64,000 bases of DNA, from the NCBI RefSeq assembly GCF_001629735.1, contig NZ_CP015224.1:1674001-1738000 (forward strand), in the 5' to 3' direction. The notes beneath the pieces were generated by a model. That model saw only the letters and a program-made list of their open reading frames with translations. It was not told where the DNA came from and did no database searches. The position numbers and the translations under genes were made by a program. Positions 27,436-35,988 of the stretch are shown here, in pieces; positions within the stretch are counted from its first letter, which is position 1; each line of letters begins with the position of its first letter. Source of the DNA: Lysinibacillus sphaericus (lineage in GTDB: Bacteria > Bacillota > Bacilli > Bacillales_A > Planococcaceae).

Positions 27436-27612
27436 TTGAGCAAATGTAAAGTTCACTGCTCCTGTAGAAAGTGCGGTTATAAGCAGATCACACGTTAACA
27501 ACAGATAAATAGACAGGAAATAGACGATCATGACTATTTCCTCTTTGTCGATATGATTTCATTCCCCCATGATGATGTATTATATTTCCCTTGTGAAAAG
27601 CTATCTAGCTAG
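27436..27612 (+). pseudogene. Cys-rich decayed ORF with one in-frame stop
   Basis: TTG-started frame MSKCKVHCSCRKCGYKQITR, then TAA, then 37 more sensible codons (from QQINRQEIDDHDYFLFVDMI to YFPCEKLSS) in the same frame. The CxHCxCxxC cluster suggests a small zinc-binding protein. One nonsense mutation explains the break. Confidence 0.45.
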
Positions 27613-28106
27613 GAAATAAAAAAATAATTTCCCGGGTAAGCGCAAGAAATGACAAGTTTAGTCTCCTCTTTTAACACTAGACGACTGATTTCATCATAAT
27701 CCTTGACTTACTCAAGCATCCGAGTAGTATTCTTACCCTCATCATATTGCCTTTCAATAATAGTCGATAGGAAATTTCCAAAAGAATGTTGTATCTATCG
27801 GCCAGCCATTTTTGTCTTGCCTCGCGCGTGTTTATGCAGTGTTCGGCCATCGACTGCCTCCCATTTCCCATTTTTTTCTAATCCTATATTCAATTTTTTT
27901 AATAGACACATTACCAATCATCTTCCATATTCGATTCATATACTATTAATGAAAATAAGATAAGATGTATTTTTTTAAAACTTACATGTTTCACTGTGAA
28001 AATAATCAACTTTTTTCACCCGTATAACTCTCGTAAATCTCATTGGATAGGTAAATGAATTTGAAGTTTTTCAGTAAATATTATTGTTTTGGAAGGAGGT
28101 GAAAAA

Positions 28107-28427
28107 ATGGCACTTTCAATTATAAATATTCATGTAAATGTTACAGGAACTTCGACTAAATTCTTTAATATTTTAGCAGCCAATTTAACTGTCACAGATG
28201 GCACAACTATTGCTGCAACTGCCTTTTTAAACGATAGTGGAAATGCCGCTACTGCTTTCCCAGTAGTAACTAATGGCTACTATAATTTCTATATTAATGG
28301 CGTATTACAAGAAGGCGGCTCCTATACAGTTTCTGCGACAGAATTAACATTTAATGGCGTTACAGGCACGCTTACTGCAGGTACACCTTTAGTAATCGAA
28401 GCAGTAGAATTAGTTACACAAACGTAA
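28107..28427 (+). CDS. DUF4183 domain protein
   Basis: 106 residues, almost entirely one DUF4183 domain: GTSTKFFNILAANLTVTDGT, then GYYNFYINGVLQEGGSYTV, ending VIEAVELVT. DUF4183 proteins are beta-rich and are found alone or as C-terminal domains of collagen-like spore-surface proteins in Bacilli. GGAAGGAGGTG precedes the ATG. A spore-surface role is an inference. Confidence 0.8.
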   Translation: MALSIINIHVNVTGTSTKFFNILAANLTVTDGTTIAATAFLNDSGNAATAFPVVTNGYYNFYINGVLQEGGSYTVSATELTFNGVTGTLTAGTPLVIEAVELVTQT

Positions 28428-28457
28428 TGAGTTATTAATTCACATTCCTTTTGTTCG

Positions 28458-28484
28458 AGGGTCACTACATCCCAAGTGACCCTT
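28458..28484 (+). terminator. Hairpin after the DUF4183 gene
   Basis: AGGGTCACT / AGTGACCCT stem with loop ACATCCCA. The tail is not T-rich, so it is a weak terminator. A related sequence occurs at 17304-17340. Confidence 0.55.
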
Positions 28485-28649
28485 CAAATACTTCAAGGCA
28501 TTGCCACTACAGCAAAATTTTAATTTTCTTATGCACTTTAATAACTGATTTAAAAAAGTAATAAACTAATAAAAAGTTCATAGAATAGCATTGCATCATT
28601 CATAAATAATTAGGATGGGTACGAAACTATTTAACGAAGGAGAATGTTT

Positions 28650-29051
28650 ATGAGCATTGAAATTATTAAACTCGCACCAACATTATTACATGTATTTAAA
28701 GCTGGAGAGTCGATTCCTAAAAAAGAAAAGCGCGTTATTTATGGACAAGCTACATCAGATGCAAATGGTATCGCTACTTTTTATTTCACAGACAATGCAA
28801 TAGCGAGTGGCAATCCTTTGTTAACAACTATTGATTTCGCAGTATCAAGCGTATACTCTACAAATACAACCATTAATTTAAGACCTCGGGTACAAATGAG
28901 AGAGAAGAATATTGCCGCAAAATATGTTTCTGCAAATGTGACAAATATTAGCGGTGTAACAGTATTAGGCATTAATGTATTAGGGTCAGAAAATCCAGTA
29001 AGTGGTGTTGTTGTAGATTTTATGGTTCTAGGTAGCTTTGATCAATCCTAA
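28650..29051 (+). CDS. Beta-rich hypothetical protein
   Basis: 133 residues, no signal peptide, rich in alternating hydrophobic/Thr/Ser strands (GQATSDANGIATFYFTDNAI; VTNISGVTVLGINVLGSE). The ATG at 28650 has GAAGGAG seven bases upstream. Next to the DUF4183 gene on the same strand and probably in the same surface-protein context, but I recognise no family. Confidence 0.6.
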   Translation: MSIEIIKLAPTLLHVFKAGESIPKKEKRVIYGQATSDANGIATFYFTDNAIASGNPLLTTIDFAVSSVYSTNTTINLRPRVQMREKNIAAKYVSANVTNISGVTVLGINVLGSENPVSGVVVDFMVLGSFDQS

Positions 29052-29073
29052 TGCATCTACTAAATGATGTAAT

Positions 29074-29116
29074 AAAAAAGATGTCTAGAAAGGAGAGCCT
29101 TTTTGAACATCTTTTT
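29074..29116 (+). terminator. Terminator after the beta-rich protein
   Basis: Nearly continuous stem: AAAAAGATGT and AAGG pairing with CCTT and ACATCTTTTT, loop AGAG, ending in T-rich sequence. Confidence 0.8.
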
Positions 29117-29620
29117 CTTATTGCAAAGGAATATTCAGTTCAATATTTTCCCCCATGGGATTGGCATCATAATTCAAATAAGTTTTTGCTTTTCCATTAT
29201 ATTCTTCAAATTGTGTTCTCTCCACTACGTATTACTCATCTCGTGAAATCGAAATACCTTTGTGTATTGCGTGCCTTTCTAATTCAAATTTTATCCTTTC
29301 CACCTCCTTCCTCCATTAGATGGAGTAATTCTTCATTCCGTTCAAAAATTTAATTATCACCAATAGAACAAAACCAGCAAAACACAATATATCTGTGTCT
29401 TACTGGTTTTGTAGAAGCCCACCCTTTACCGTGAGATGGGGAAACTCCAAGTTCCGTGCATCAGCAAAGGCATGTTACGTTTGTTTCACTTATCTATAAC
29501 AATTCGTACATTTCTATGTATTCATTACCTCTTTCTGTGTAGAAATATACAGGGTATTTCTGTTGGAGGAATAATCTTTTTGGTACCTGAACTCAACATA
29601 AAATGTTTTTTGAATATGGT
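29117..29620. other. Intergenic, no supported gene
   Basis: Open frames here lack binding sites and have unlikely composition. An imperfect hairpin (CAAAACCAG / CTGGTTTTG) lies at 29369-29412. Confidence 0.5.
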
Positions 29621-30094
29621 TTACTGCGTATACACTCCGATGAATCCATCATCGTTCCCATTATTAACGAGTTTGATTTCATTATATGGATTCTTCTTAT
29701 AACTCTCTAACAGAAATAGCGTTTTTTTATTTGTATTACTTCCTTCTGTCGTTGTATAGGTAAGAGTTAAAATTTTCTTTTCCTTATCAAATTTAAACGA
29801 GTAATCAGAGTAATTCCTAGTAGTTGAATTTATCAAAATATATGTTTTATGCTTATTCTTGTCGTAAGCATAAATTCCATCCTTTAAATCATCTCCAAAT
29901 GTGTTAAGAACCCTTTTACTTTCTTCATGATTAATATCCAGTTCTAGTACTCTTACATTTTCCAATTTTGTATTTTCGGAAATTACCATTTCAGGATTGC
30001 TCACTTCTTCGTAGTTAACATTTACTCCATAGCTACAAGCCGTTTGCATCAACAATAATCCGAGTAAAGCACAAAATGTTAACCTCTTTTTCAC
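29621..30094 (-). CDS. Lipoprotein of unknown function
   Basis: Signal and lipobox KKRLTFCALLGLLLMQTAC, so it should be anchored outside the membrane through the cysteine. The rest (about 138 residues) is mixed beta, with no family I recognise. AGAAGGTGG precedes the ATG. Convergence and spacing suggest a single-gene unit. Confidence 0.7.
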   Translation of the reverse strand: MKKRLTFCALLGLLLMQTACSYGVNVNYEEVSNPEMVISENTKLENVRVLELDINHEESKRVLNTFGDDLKDGIYAYDKNKHKTYILINSTTRNYSDYSFKFDKEKKILTLTYTTTEGSNTNKKTLFLLESYKKNPYNEIKLVNNGNDDGFIGVYTQ

Positions 30095-30238
30095 GACTCT
30101 TATTCCACCTTCTCTTAAAATTTAATAACATTGGTTAATACTTACATATTATACAATAAGCAAACCTTCTATATACAAATATTGCCACTTAGTATATAAT
30201 GGAAATTGAATTACAAATATAGGGGAGGTTGTTAAAAG

Positions 30239-30871
30239 ATGACAGCAATAACTGGAAATAAGTTACTTAGTTCGTTACTCTTTAGCTTTGTGTTATTTTT
30301 AGTGTTTAGTTGCAGTAGCCTTTTAGTCCATGCAGCCGAGAGTGATTCAGAATTACTACCCTTTGAGGAATTAGAATTAGTGACAGATAATAGGTATAGC
30401 ATAACAACAGAAGACGGCGGCATGATTCTGTTTGAATCAGAAGCAGATTATCAATCCTATCTGAATAACAGCAAACAACTATTATGTGCTACATGTAATC
30501 AAACAACACAGACTACACTTGAAAAATATACTGTTTCACGGGCATTTATTGGTTACCACCCTGCTACACCAGGTTGGGATAAAGTGAAAAGTGTATCCAT
30601 TGCTGGTGGCATCACTTGGAGTATAAACGGCTCCTTTGCACAAGGTTCATCGACGTTCGGTATTTCATTTTCACATAGCTTTACTTCTACAAGGACTTAT
30701 GAATCGCAATACCCTAATAAATATGTCCGAGTTGGTGTTAGAAAAGACGTTATTTACCACAAAGTAAAAAATGTAGTGAAAAACCCTATGGGTACAATCA
30801 TCAACACGTATATAACTGAAACTGCAACTCCAATTGGTGATACGTATACTGAATTAATGTATAAAAATTAA
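30239..30871 (+). CDS. Secreted protein of unknown function
   Basis: The signal peptide (hydrophobic core residues about 10-30, cleavage near VHAAES) is followed by an acidic segment, a CATC pair near residue 83 that may form a disulfide, and a Ser/Thr/Gly-rich beta region (SINGSFAQGSSTFGISFSHS). 210 residues. GGGGAGG precedes the ATG, ten bases away. Not recognised. Confidence 0.65.
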   Translation: MTAITGNKLLSSLLFSFVLFLVFSCSSLLVHAAESDSELLPFEELELVTDNRYSITTEDGGMILFESEADYQSYLNNSKQLLCATCNQTTQTTLEKYTVSRAFIGYHPATPGWDKVKSVSIAGGITWSINGSFAQGSSTFGISFSHSFTSTRTYESQYPNKYVRVGVRKDVIYHKVKNVVKNPMGTIINTYITETATPIGDTYTELMYKN

Positions 30872-30911
30872 GTAGCTATTTAGCAGTACAAGCTATGAAT
30901 ATCCTGCTACG

Positions 30912-30945
30912 AAAACCCAACTACAATCTGTTTGTAGTTGGGTTT
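30912..30945 (+). terminator. Terminator after the secreted protein
   Basis: Stem AAACCCAACTACAA / TTTGTAGTTGGGTTT with loop TCTG and trailing T-run. Confidence 0.9.
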
Positions 30946-31248
30946 TTAATGACTTCGTAAAATAAAAGCAACTCAAGCATACTCATTTTAATTAAAATAG
31001 AATAATTATTGTCCATTGTGGCGCACAATCATAAGAGAATGGCGCATTAAAGTAATTCTAGAGGATATTGTTAAATCAATGTTTGTAAAAGTAAATCAAG
31101 TGGGGGTGTACGACCGTTATTGAAGTTTGTACCCCAGATTATCGGTTAGCATAATAAGTATTATATGGCAGGTGTTTGAAAATCTCTACTTAATTTAAAA
31201 TTGTTTAATGGTTTAGGACTTTCTTTTGAAATATCTTTATTTCTTCAG
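30946..31248. other. Intergenic upstream of cotJ
   Basis: No gene supported in this stretch. The last 60 bases lead into the presumed sporulation promoter of cotJA. Confidence 0.4.
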
Positions 31249-31276
31249 AATAATACTTATCGCCTCCCCATATATT
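31249..31276 (+). promoter_or_regulatory. Candidate SigE promoter of cotJ
   Basis: AATA at 31249-31252, a 16-base spacer and CATATATT at 31269-31276 resemble the mother-cell SigE pattern. The known cotJ operon of B. subtilis is SigE-dependent, and position relative to cotJA (about 35 bases to the ATG) fits. Confidence 0.4.
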
Positions 31277-31311
31277 GCACTGATGCAAATGATTATAGAA
31301 GGGAGGATATC

Positions 31312-31533
31312 ATGTCTTCACAATATAAGTATTGGAAACCTTATATCGGCCCATTCGATCCATGTCCACCTATAAAAGTTAAAGTTTATGCTACACCCCC
31401 ACAATTATATATGGGCTTTCAACCACCCGGATTACCTCAATTCCCAACCCCTCAAGAAGCACTTCTAGCCGGAACTTTATGGCCTCAATTGTTTAGTCCC
31501 TACCCACCACCAAAAAGGAGGGATGAAAAGTGA
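31312..31533 (+). CDS. cotJA: Spore coat-associated protein CotJA
   Basis: 73 residues with the CotJA core YIGPFDPCPPIKVKVYATPP, then LYMGFQPPGLPQF and EALLAGTLWPQLFSPY. Start at the ATG after GAAGGGAGG; the longer upstream frame has no site. It is part of the CotJ complex laid down with the inner spore coat. The stop overlaps the cotJB GTG. Confidence 0.92.
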   Translation: MSSQYKYWKPYIGPFDPCPPIKVKVYATPPQLYMGFQPPGLPQFPTPQEALLAGTLWPQLFSPYPPPKRRDEK

Positions 31534-31793
31534 GTAAAAAGATGCCACCCGAATTTTATACCCTACTTGAAGAAATACAAGCGATCGATTTTGTCATTGT
31601 TGAATTAAACTTATATCTGGATACTCATCCCGATGACTATGATGCCATTCAGCAATTTAATGAAAACACTGAAAAAAGTATGAAACTTAAAGTCAAATTT
31701 GAGCAAAAATTTGGTCCATTAATGAATTTTGGAAGAAGTTATTCTGATTATCCTTTCAATTGGGTTGATACACCTTGGCCATGGCAAGTATAA
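31530..31793 (+). CDS. cotJB: Spore coat protein CotJB
   Basis: 87 residues with the CotJB layout: LLEEIQAIDFVIVELNLYLD, HPDDYDAIQQFNE and the aromatic-rich end NWVDTPWPWQV. The GTG start overlaps the cotJA stop (GTGA) and has AAGGAGGGA upstream. It normally works with CotJA and the manganese-catalase-like CotJC. Confidence 0.92.
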   Translation: MSKKMPPEFYTLLEEIQAIDFVIVELNLYLDTHPDDYDAIQQFNENTEKSMKLKVKFEQKFGPLMNFGRSYSDYPFNWVDTPWPWQV

Positions 31794-31820
31794 ATTCTGA
31801 GTCCGGGAGGAATAATTTTT

Positions 31821-31952
31821 GCGGTTAAGGTTAGTACATGTAATCCCATGCTCGCAAAGTATTTAACGGAGCAATATGGTGATGCTGATGGGGAATTAGC
31901 TGCAGCTCTAGAAATTTTAAAGGATGACAGAAATCAAAAGAAAATTTTCTAA
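31821..31952 (+). pseudogene. cotJC: cotJC remnant lacking its catalase core
   Basis: In one frame, AVKVSTCNPMLAKYLTEQYG, GDADGELAAAL is followed directly by EILKDDRNQKKIF and a stop. The first part matches the start of CotJC and the last 13 residues match its C-terminus, so roughly 130 residues of the di-manganese catalase domain are gone. The normal first ten or so codons, including the start codon, are also missing. GGGAGG is still present upstream. Confidence 0.88.
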
Positions 31953-31961
31953 AAATGTAGT

Positions 31962-31983
31962 AGACCACTTTTCTAGGTGGTCT
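31962..31983 (+). terminator. cotJ operon terminator, left IS target copy
   Basis: AGACCAC-N8-GTGGTCT, 22 bases, ending exactly where the IS begins. A perfect second copy starts exactly where the IS ends (32926-32947). Confidence 0.88.
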
Positions 31984-32925
31984 CAGACTGTAGACAAACT
32001 CAAAAAATTTGAGAGTTTGCCTACAGTCTTCTTTTTTCTTTTACAATGAAATAAAGTAAAGCCGTTGATTTCCACTACGGGCGGGGGCGGGGTCGAGCTA
32101 CTTCCCTCGCTTCGCTCAGTCCAGGATATCGACTTTCCCGCTTTTCCCGCAGGAGTCGCCGCCCTTCGTTCCCATCAACTTCTACATAAAGTACTCCATC
32201 TACATAGGGTGTTGAAAAGTAAATGCTCCATGCAGACCATTTATTTATCGATTCTACGCATGTGAAAGCGAGTGTGAATAAACGGAAGTATGATAAAAAG
32301 GTTGTGCGAAAAGAAACACGGGCTTATGAAGAAAAACTTCCATTAGAGTTAAATATGGATCGTGAAGAACACGGAAAAAAGCCCCTTCCCCTGGAGAAGT
32401 TTGAAAAGGAAGAATGGAAAGAAACAAAGGGCAGATATTGAAGTATGCGACAACGACGAAGGAAGGATATCGCCAATATAAATCGAATCCTTTGATTTGT
32501 GCGAAGTGTCCATGCCTTTCCCAATGTACAGAAAGTAAGCATCATCAAAAACTCATTCAACGTCATATTTGGGCGTCGTATGTGGAGGAAGCTGAACATT
32601 TACGCCATTCCTATGACATCAAATAAATTTATGCCAAGCGCAAAGAAACGATTGAGCGTGTCTTTGCGGATGCAAAAGAAAAGCATGGTATGCAATGGAC
32701 AACCTTAAGAGGTCTAAAAAAATTGTCCATGCAGGCGATGCTTACTTTTGCTGCCATGAATTTAAAGAAACTAGCTACTTGGACGTGGCAGACAGCTTAA
32801 GAGAGCCCTATGCTCGAAGAGTATGTTGAATACAGCAATGATTTACCAAATATTGAAAATGAAAGAGAAAGAAAAATAAAAAGCCATCGACAATAAACTT
32901 CTCGATGACTTTTGTCTACAGTCTG
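31984..32925 (+). mobile_element. Decayed IS1182-type element, copy B
   Basis: Ends CAGACTGTAGACAAA and TTTGTCTACAGTCTG, length 942. It keeps the GC-rich left block, then jumps (about 410 bases lost relative to copy A) to the transposase middle (LHADHLFIDSTHVKASVNKR), has a second gap after KFEKEEWKETKG, and retains the C-terminal part with NPLICAKCPCLSQC, ERVFADAKEKHGMQWTTLRG and NLKKLATWTWQTA. Flanked by an exact 22-base terminator duplication. Confidence 0.88.
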
Positions 32926-32947
32926 AGACCACTTTTCTAGGTGGTCT
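32926..32947 (+). terminator. Right-hand duplicate of the cotJ terminator
   Basis: Identical to 31962-31983 and followed by GTTTTC, as the original terminator probably was. Confidence 0.85.
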
Positions 32948-33125
32948 GTTTTCATTATTTTGCATTTTTTTAGTATTACATTTATGAAACGGGTCATGGC
33001 CTTTTTCTCAAGTATGAATTAGTAGTTTAGCGCTTAAAATAACTCAGTGCTCAATTAAATGAGCACCGGGTTATTTATTTGTAACTTGTGAAATTTCACC
33101 CTTTAAACGATACAATTTTTAGCAA

Positions 33126-33497
33126 TTACGACTTTACTTCGTTTGCAATGAATGTATGACAATCAATTTTTTGATCTTTATCTATACCATTCATTAATGC
33201 ATACTTATTCCCCCATTCACACATTGTGTTTAAAACTGGTACAAATGACTTACCTAAATCAGTCAAGCTGTACTCTACTTTTGGTGGCACTTCTTTAAAT
33301 ATTTCTCGTTGTACAAGCCCATCTCTTTCTAGTTGTTTCAATTGATCTGTTAAAACTTTTTGTGTAATTCCTGGTATGAATTCATAAAATTCTTTTGTTC
33401 TTACAGATTTTTGGCTCAAAAAAAAGAGGATTAAACACTTCCATTTTCCACCTGCAATATTCATAAAAATATTGATGCCAGTATTATATTTAACCAT
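33126..33497 (-). CDS. HxlR family transcriptional regulator
   Basis: The winged-helix core GGKWKCLILFFLSQKSVRTKEF, then LTDQLKQLERDGLVQREIF and VEYSLTDLGKSF are the HxlR/MarR-like signature. 123 residues. The ATG at 33497 has AGGGAGAG upstream. Divergent from a nitroreductase gene, a common HxlR target, with a long palindrome in the gap. Such regulators often sense quinones or electrophiles. Confidence 0.88.
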   Translation of the reverse strand: MVKYNTGINIFMNIAGGKWKCLILFFLSQKSVRTKEFYEFIPGITQKVLTDQLKQLERDGLVQREIFKEVPPKVEYSLTDLGKSFVPVLNTMCEWGNKYALMNGIDKDQKIDCHTFIANEVKS

Positions 33498-33518
33498 ATG
33501 CTTTCTCTCCCTAAATAG

Positions 33519-33551
33519 GCACAAAAAAGTAGCTATACCACTTTTTTGTGC
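33519..33551. promoter_or_regulatory. Long palindrome between hxlR-type gene and nitroreductase
   Basis: Perfect 12-base arms GCACAAAAAAGT / ACTTTTTTGTGC with a nine-base centre, directly upstream of the HxlR start. Candidate operator for autoregulation and control of the nitroreductase; a terminator is unlikely at this position. Confidence 0.55.
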
Positions 33552-33623
33552 GTTATTTTCTTATTTATTATTGCTTACTATAATTAAAGCTGCAAGAAAT
33601 AATAAAAATTATGGAGTGATATC

Positions 33624-34250
33624 ATGAGTGTAAAAAATATTTTGGAAAAAAGACGTTCAGTTAGACATTATGATCCAAGTTATAAAATTAGTTCAGAAAT
33701 TATAACTTCTTTAGTTGAGACTGCAAGCAAATCCCCTAATGGGAATAATATCCAAGCTACACGTTACTTAATAATTGATGAACCTGACTTAAGAAATTTA
33801 ATATTGCCTATAGCTTTTAATCAGCAACAAGTAATAGAAGCTTCAACTTTAATTGTTATGTTGGGAGATTATCAGGCATTCGATAAAGAAAATATTATTA
33901 GGATACATGAAGAAGGCTTTCAAGCAGGTTATTTTGACGAATCACTAAGAGATTATCTAGCGCATGCTGCGATAAATTATTATAAAAATAAATCAACTGA
34001 AGATTTAAAGATAGAATTAACTAGAGATGTAAGTCTTGCCTCAATGTCATTAATCTTGTTAGCAAATGAAGCGGGCTTTGACACAATTACTATGTCAGGC
34101 TATGATTCTAAAAAGTTAAAAGACGCCTTAAATATTTCTGAAAGATATTTAGATGTTATGCTAATAGCGATTGGTAAAGGGACGAAGGCTGGTCACAAAA
34201 CCGTAAGACACAATGTAAATGAGATAATTTATAAAAACGAAATAATATAG
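33624..34250 (+). CDS. Nitroreductase family protein
   Basis: FMN-binding N-terminus KNILEKRRSVRHYDPSYKIS, then TASKSPNGNNIQATRYLIID and a C-terminal LDVMLIAIGKGTKAGHKTVRH segment. 208 residues. Uses NAD(P)H to reduce quinones or nitro compounds. TGGAGTGATATC precedes the ATG. Divergent HxlR regulator suggests induction by electrophilic stress. Confidence 0.9.
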   Translation: MSVKNILEKRRSVRHYDPSYKISSEIITSLVETASKSPNGNNIQATRYLIIDEPDLRNLILPIAFNQQQVIEASTLIVMLGDYQAFDKENIIRIHEEGFQAGYFDESLRDYLAHAAINYYKNKSTEDLKIELTRDVSLASMSLILLANEAGFDTITMSGYDSKKLKDALNISERYLDVMLIAIGKGTKAGHKTVRHNVNEIIYKNEII

Positions 34251-34337
34251 TGCTTTTTAGAGCCTAAATTAGATAGTCATGAAATAGGTTATCTTAAGAA
34301 AAACCACAAATAGACCAGGCGCTTTTGTGGAAAAAAT

Positions 34338-34369
34338 GCCCAGGCTCAAGATTTATTGAGTGCCTGGGC
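34338..34369. repeat. Dispersed hairpin repeat, copy 1
   Basis: GCCCAGGCTCAA / TTGAGTGCCTGGGC, flanked by AAAAT. Same sequence family as hairpins at 49623-49652, 54367-54400 and 60618-60648. It may act as a terminator, but the conserved arm sequence marks it as a repeat. Confidence 0.75.
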
Positions 34370-34477
34370 CCTGTAATAACATTTTTCTTTCAATAATTGC
34401 AAGAAAATCAGTCAAAAATTACTTCTCCTGTTTTCTCTATCTTAATACGTGTAGGTTTATTTTCACCTGTTGCCATT

Positions 34478-34660
34478 TCAATTTTGAAAATCATTCAACA
34501 CATCTTTAACTATTGCAACATCATATTCTTCATAATTATCATCATCTAGTTCTAACCCGTTATCAGAATCGTAGAAAGTGTTAGCTTCACAAACACTAGT
34601 CTTTTCATCTTCCCACAGAATTTCTAATTTTGACTTTGATGTCCTATTATCATAATTCAT
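34478..34660 (-). CDS. Small acidic hypothetical protein
   Basis: 60 residues from the internal ATG, with an acidic tail (DNGLELDDDNYEEYDVAIVK). No clear ribosome binding site for this ATG or for the upstream TTG at 34696. Not recognised; real coding is likely from composition but the start is uncertain. Confidence 0.4.
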   Translation of the reverse strand: MNYDNRTSKSKLEILWEDEKTSVCEANTFYDSDNGLELDDDNYEEYDVAIVKDVLNDFQN

Positions 34661-34864
34661 TGCCAACTTCGGTTTTTTTAAGGTGCAGTTGGACAATCCA
34701 ATACTATTTTATCCCATTATAAATAGTTAAATAATGATCCGTTTTGGAATCAAAGTAATCATCAATTTTTTCCTAAGTCCACACTTTCTTTATTTTTTTT
34801 ACCATATTACCTTTTCCGCTTATATTAGTTCCAAACGTTACATGAACAAAGGATATTGATATCT

Positions 34865-35734
34865 CTAACCAAAAATTTGTGCAGCAATAGCAAACAACTC
34901 TTTATTCCTATATGGCATTTTAATAGAATTCTTTATCATTATTGGAGGATTACTAACTTTAATAAATCCACTTTTCTCCAAGAACAACATTAACTCGTCA
35001 TTACTGGATGGCACATCAATCCTTATCTTCCCTTGATGATTAATAACTAACCCATCGATTATTAAAGCAGCTGTTTGTGAATTTGGTGCTACAATAGGTC
35101 CTATTAATAGATTCTCTGGACCTAATATAGATAATCCAAATCCAATAATCTTCCCATTTTGATTTTTAACAACTAAACATTGTTTTGATTGATTTATCCT
35201 ATTAAGAAGCAATTCCCCCCTCTTATCTCCAAATGCAGCAGAATCTAATTCAATAATTTTATGAATTTCTTCCTCTTTGTATCTTTCTAAAGTAATTTGA
35301 GGATGATTAAACAAATTAGTTGGAATATAATTATCACTTAAATATTTATGTACAGAATCAACCGTACTAAAACCCAATCTTTCATATAAAGGTTTTCCAT
35401 CCTCGGTTGAAATTAACATGATTGAGGTATTTTGAGAAACACTGTCTATACACTTCTGAGTGGCCTTCTTGCCTAAGCCTAAGCCCCTATAATCTTCATT
35501 AACAATAACCATACCTATTGAAGCTAAATTAGTATCATAAGGTATAATTGCAGCACTAGAAACAATTTTCCCCACAGTATTTTTATGTCCGTATATTTTT
35601 CCAGATGCCATAACGGTTCTTACTTCATATTCATCATAATCCCAGCCAACTGATGTAGAAAGTTCTACTAAGCTTAAGACATCATATTTATCAAATTCCA
35701 CTAATTTTAATTCTATTTTATTGTCAGTATACAT
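34865..35734 (-). CDS. Tandem GNAT-domain acetyltransferase
   Basis: 289 residues. The N-terminal GNAT carries IGMVIVNEDYRGLGLGKKAT, the acetyl-CoA pyrophosphate loop. The C-terminal half (from about 150) is a second GNAT-like domain (IIGFGLSILGPENLLIGPIV) of the Acetyltransf_18 type without the canonical loop. Start at the ATG with AGGGGGA upstream. Substrate unknown. Confidence 0.82.
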   Translation of the reverse strand: MYTDNKIELKLVEFDKYDVLSLVELSTSVGWDYDEYEVRTVMASGKIYGHKNTVGKIVSSAAIIPYDTNLASIGMVIVNEDYRGLGLGKKATQKCIDSVSQNTSIMLISTEDGKPLYERLGFSTVDSVHKYLSDNYIPTNLFNHPQITLERYKEEEIHKIIELDSAAFGDKRGELLLNRINQSKQCLVVKNQNGKIIGFGLSILGPENLLIGPIVAPNSQTAALIIDGLVINHQGKIRIDVPSSNDELMLFLEKSGFIKVSNPPIMIKNSIKMPYRNKELFAIAAQIFG

Positions 35735-35988
35735 GAAAAATCCCCCTATTTTATTTCTATTATTATCATAATTTACCATCTACCTTTATTCAATGAAACT
35801 ACTCTGTCGTTGCAGAAACAATACTTTTACATATAACTAAAAAGAAGCAACCTTTCGGCTACTTCATCATCTGACTCAAAATATTATTTCTAACTGGTAA
35901 TGTACAAACTCTATTATGGTAAATAATCATTTTGGGGTACAATCATAAGTTATACCCCACAAACCTTGCTATATAAGCATTTCTAGGC

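Larger units (their letters stand above)
26839..28106. other. 1.27-kb region of decayed coding sequence
   Basis: No intact gene. It holds two broken plus-strand frames (listed separately) and a minus-strand fragment near 27640-27740 reading KDYDEISRLVLK. That fragment resembles the fragment DNDEIRRLVLEYMTRYRNYR at 47480-47580, so part of this region is probably a phage relic too. Confidence 0.45.

Noticed and set aside
27436-27612. In-frame TAA could be programmed readthrough or an alternative code
   Set aside because: Every other gene here uses TAA as a stop and neighbouring frames are also decayed, so a nonsense mutation is simpler.
29051-29353. Open plus-strand frame of 100 codons after the beta-rich protein
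   Set aside because: It begins at the stop region of the previous gene, runs through that gene's terminator, and has no ribosome binding site or protein-like composition.
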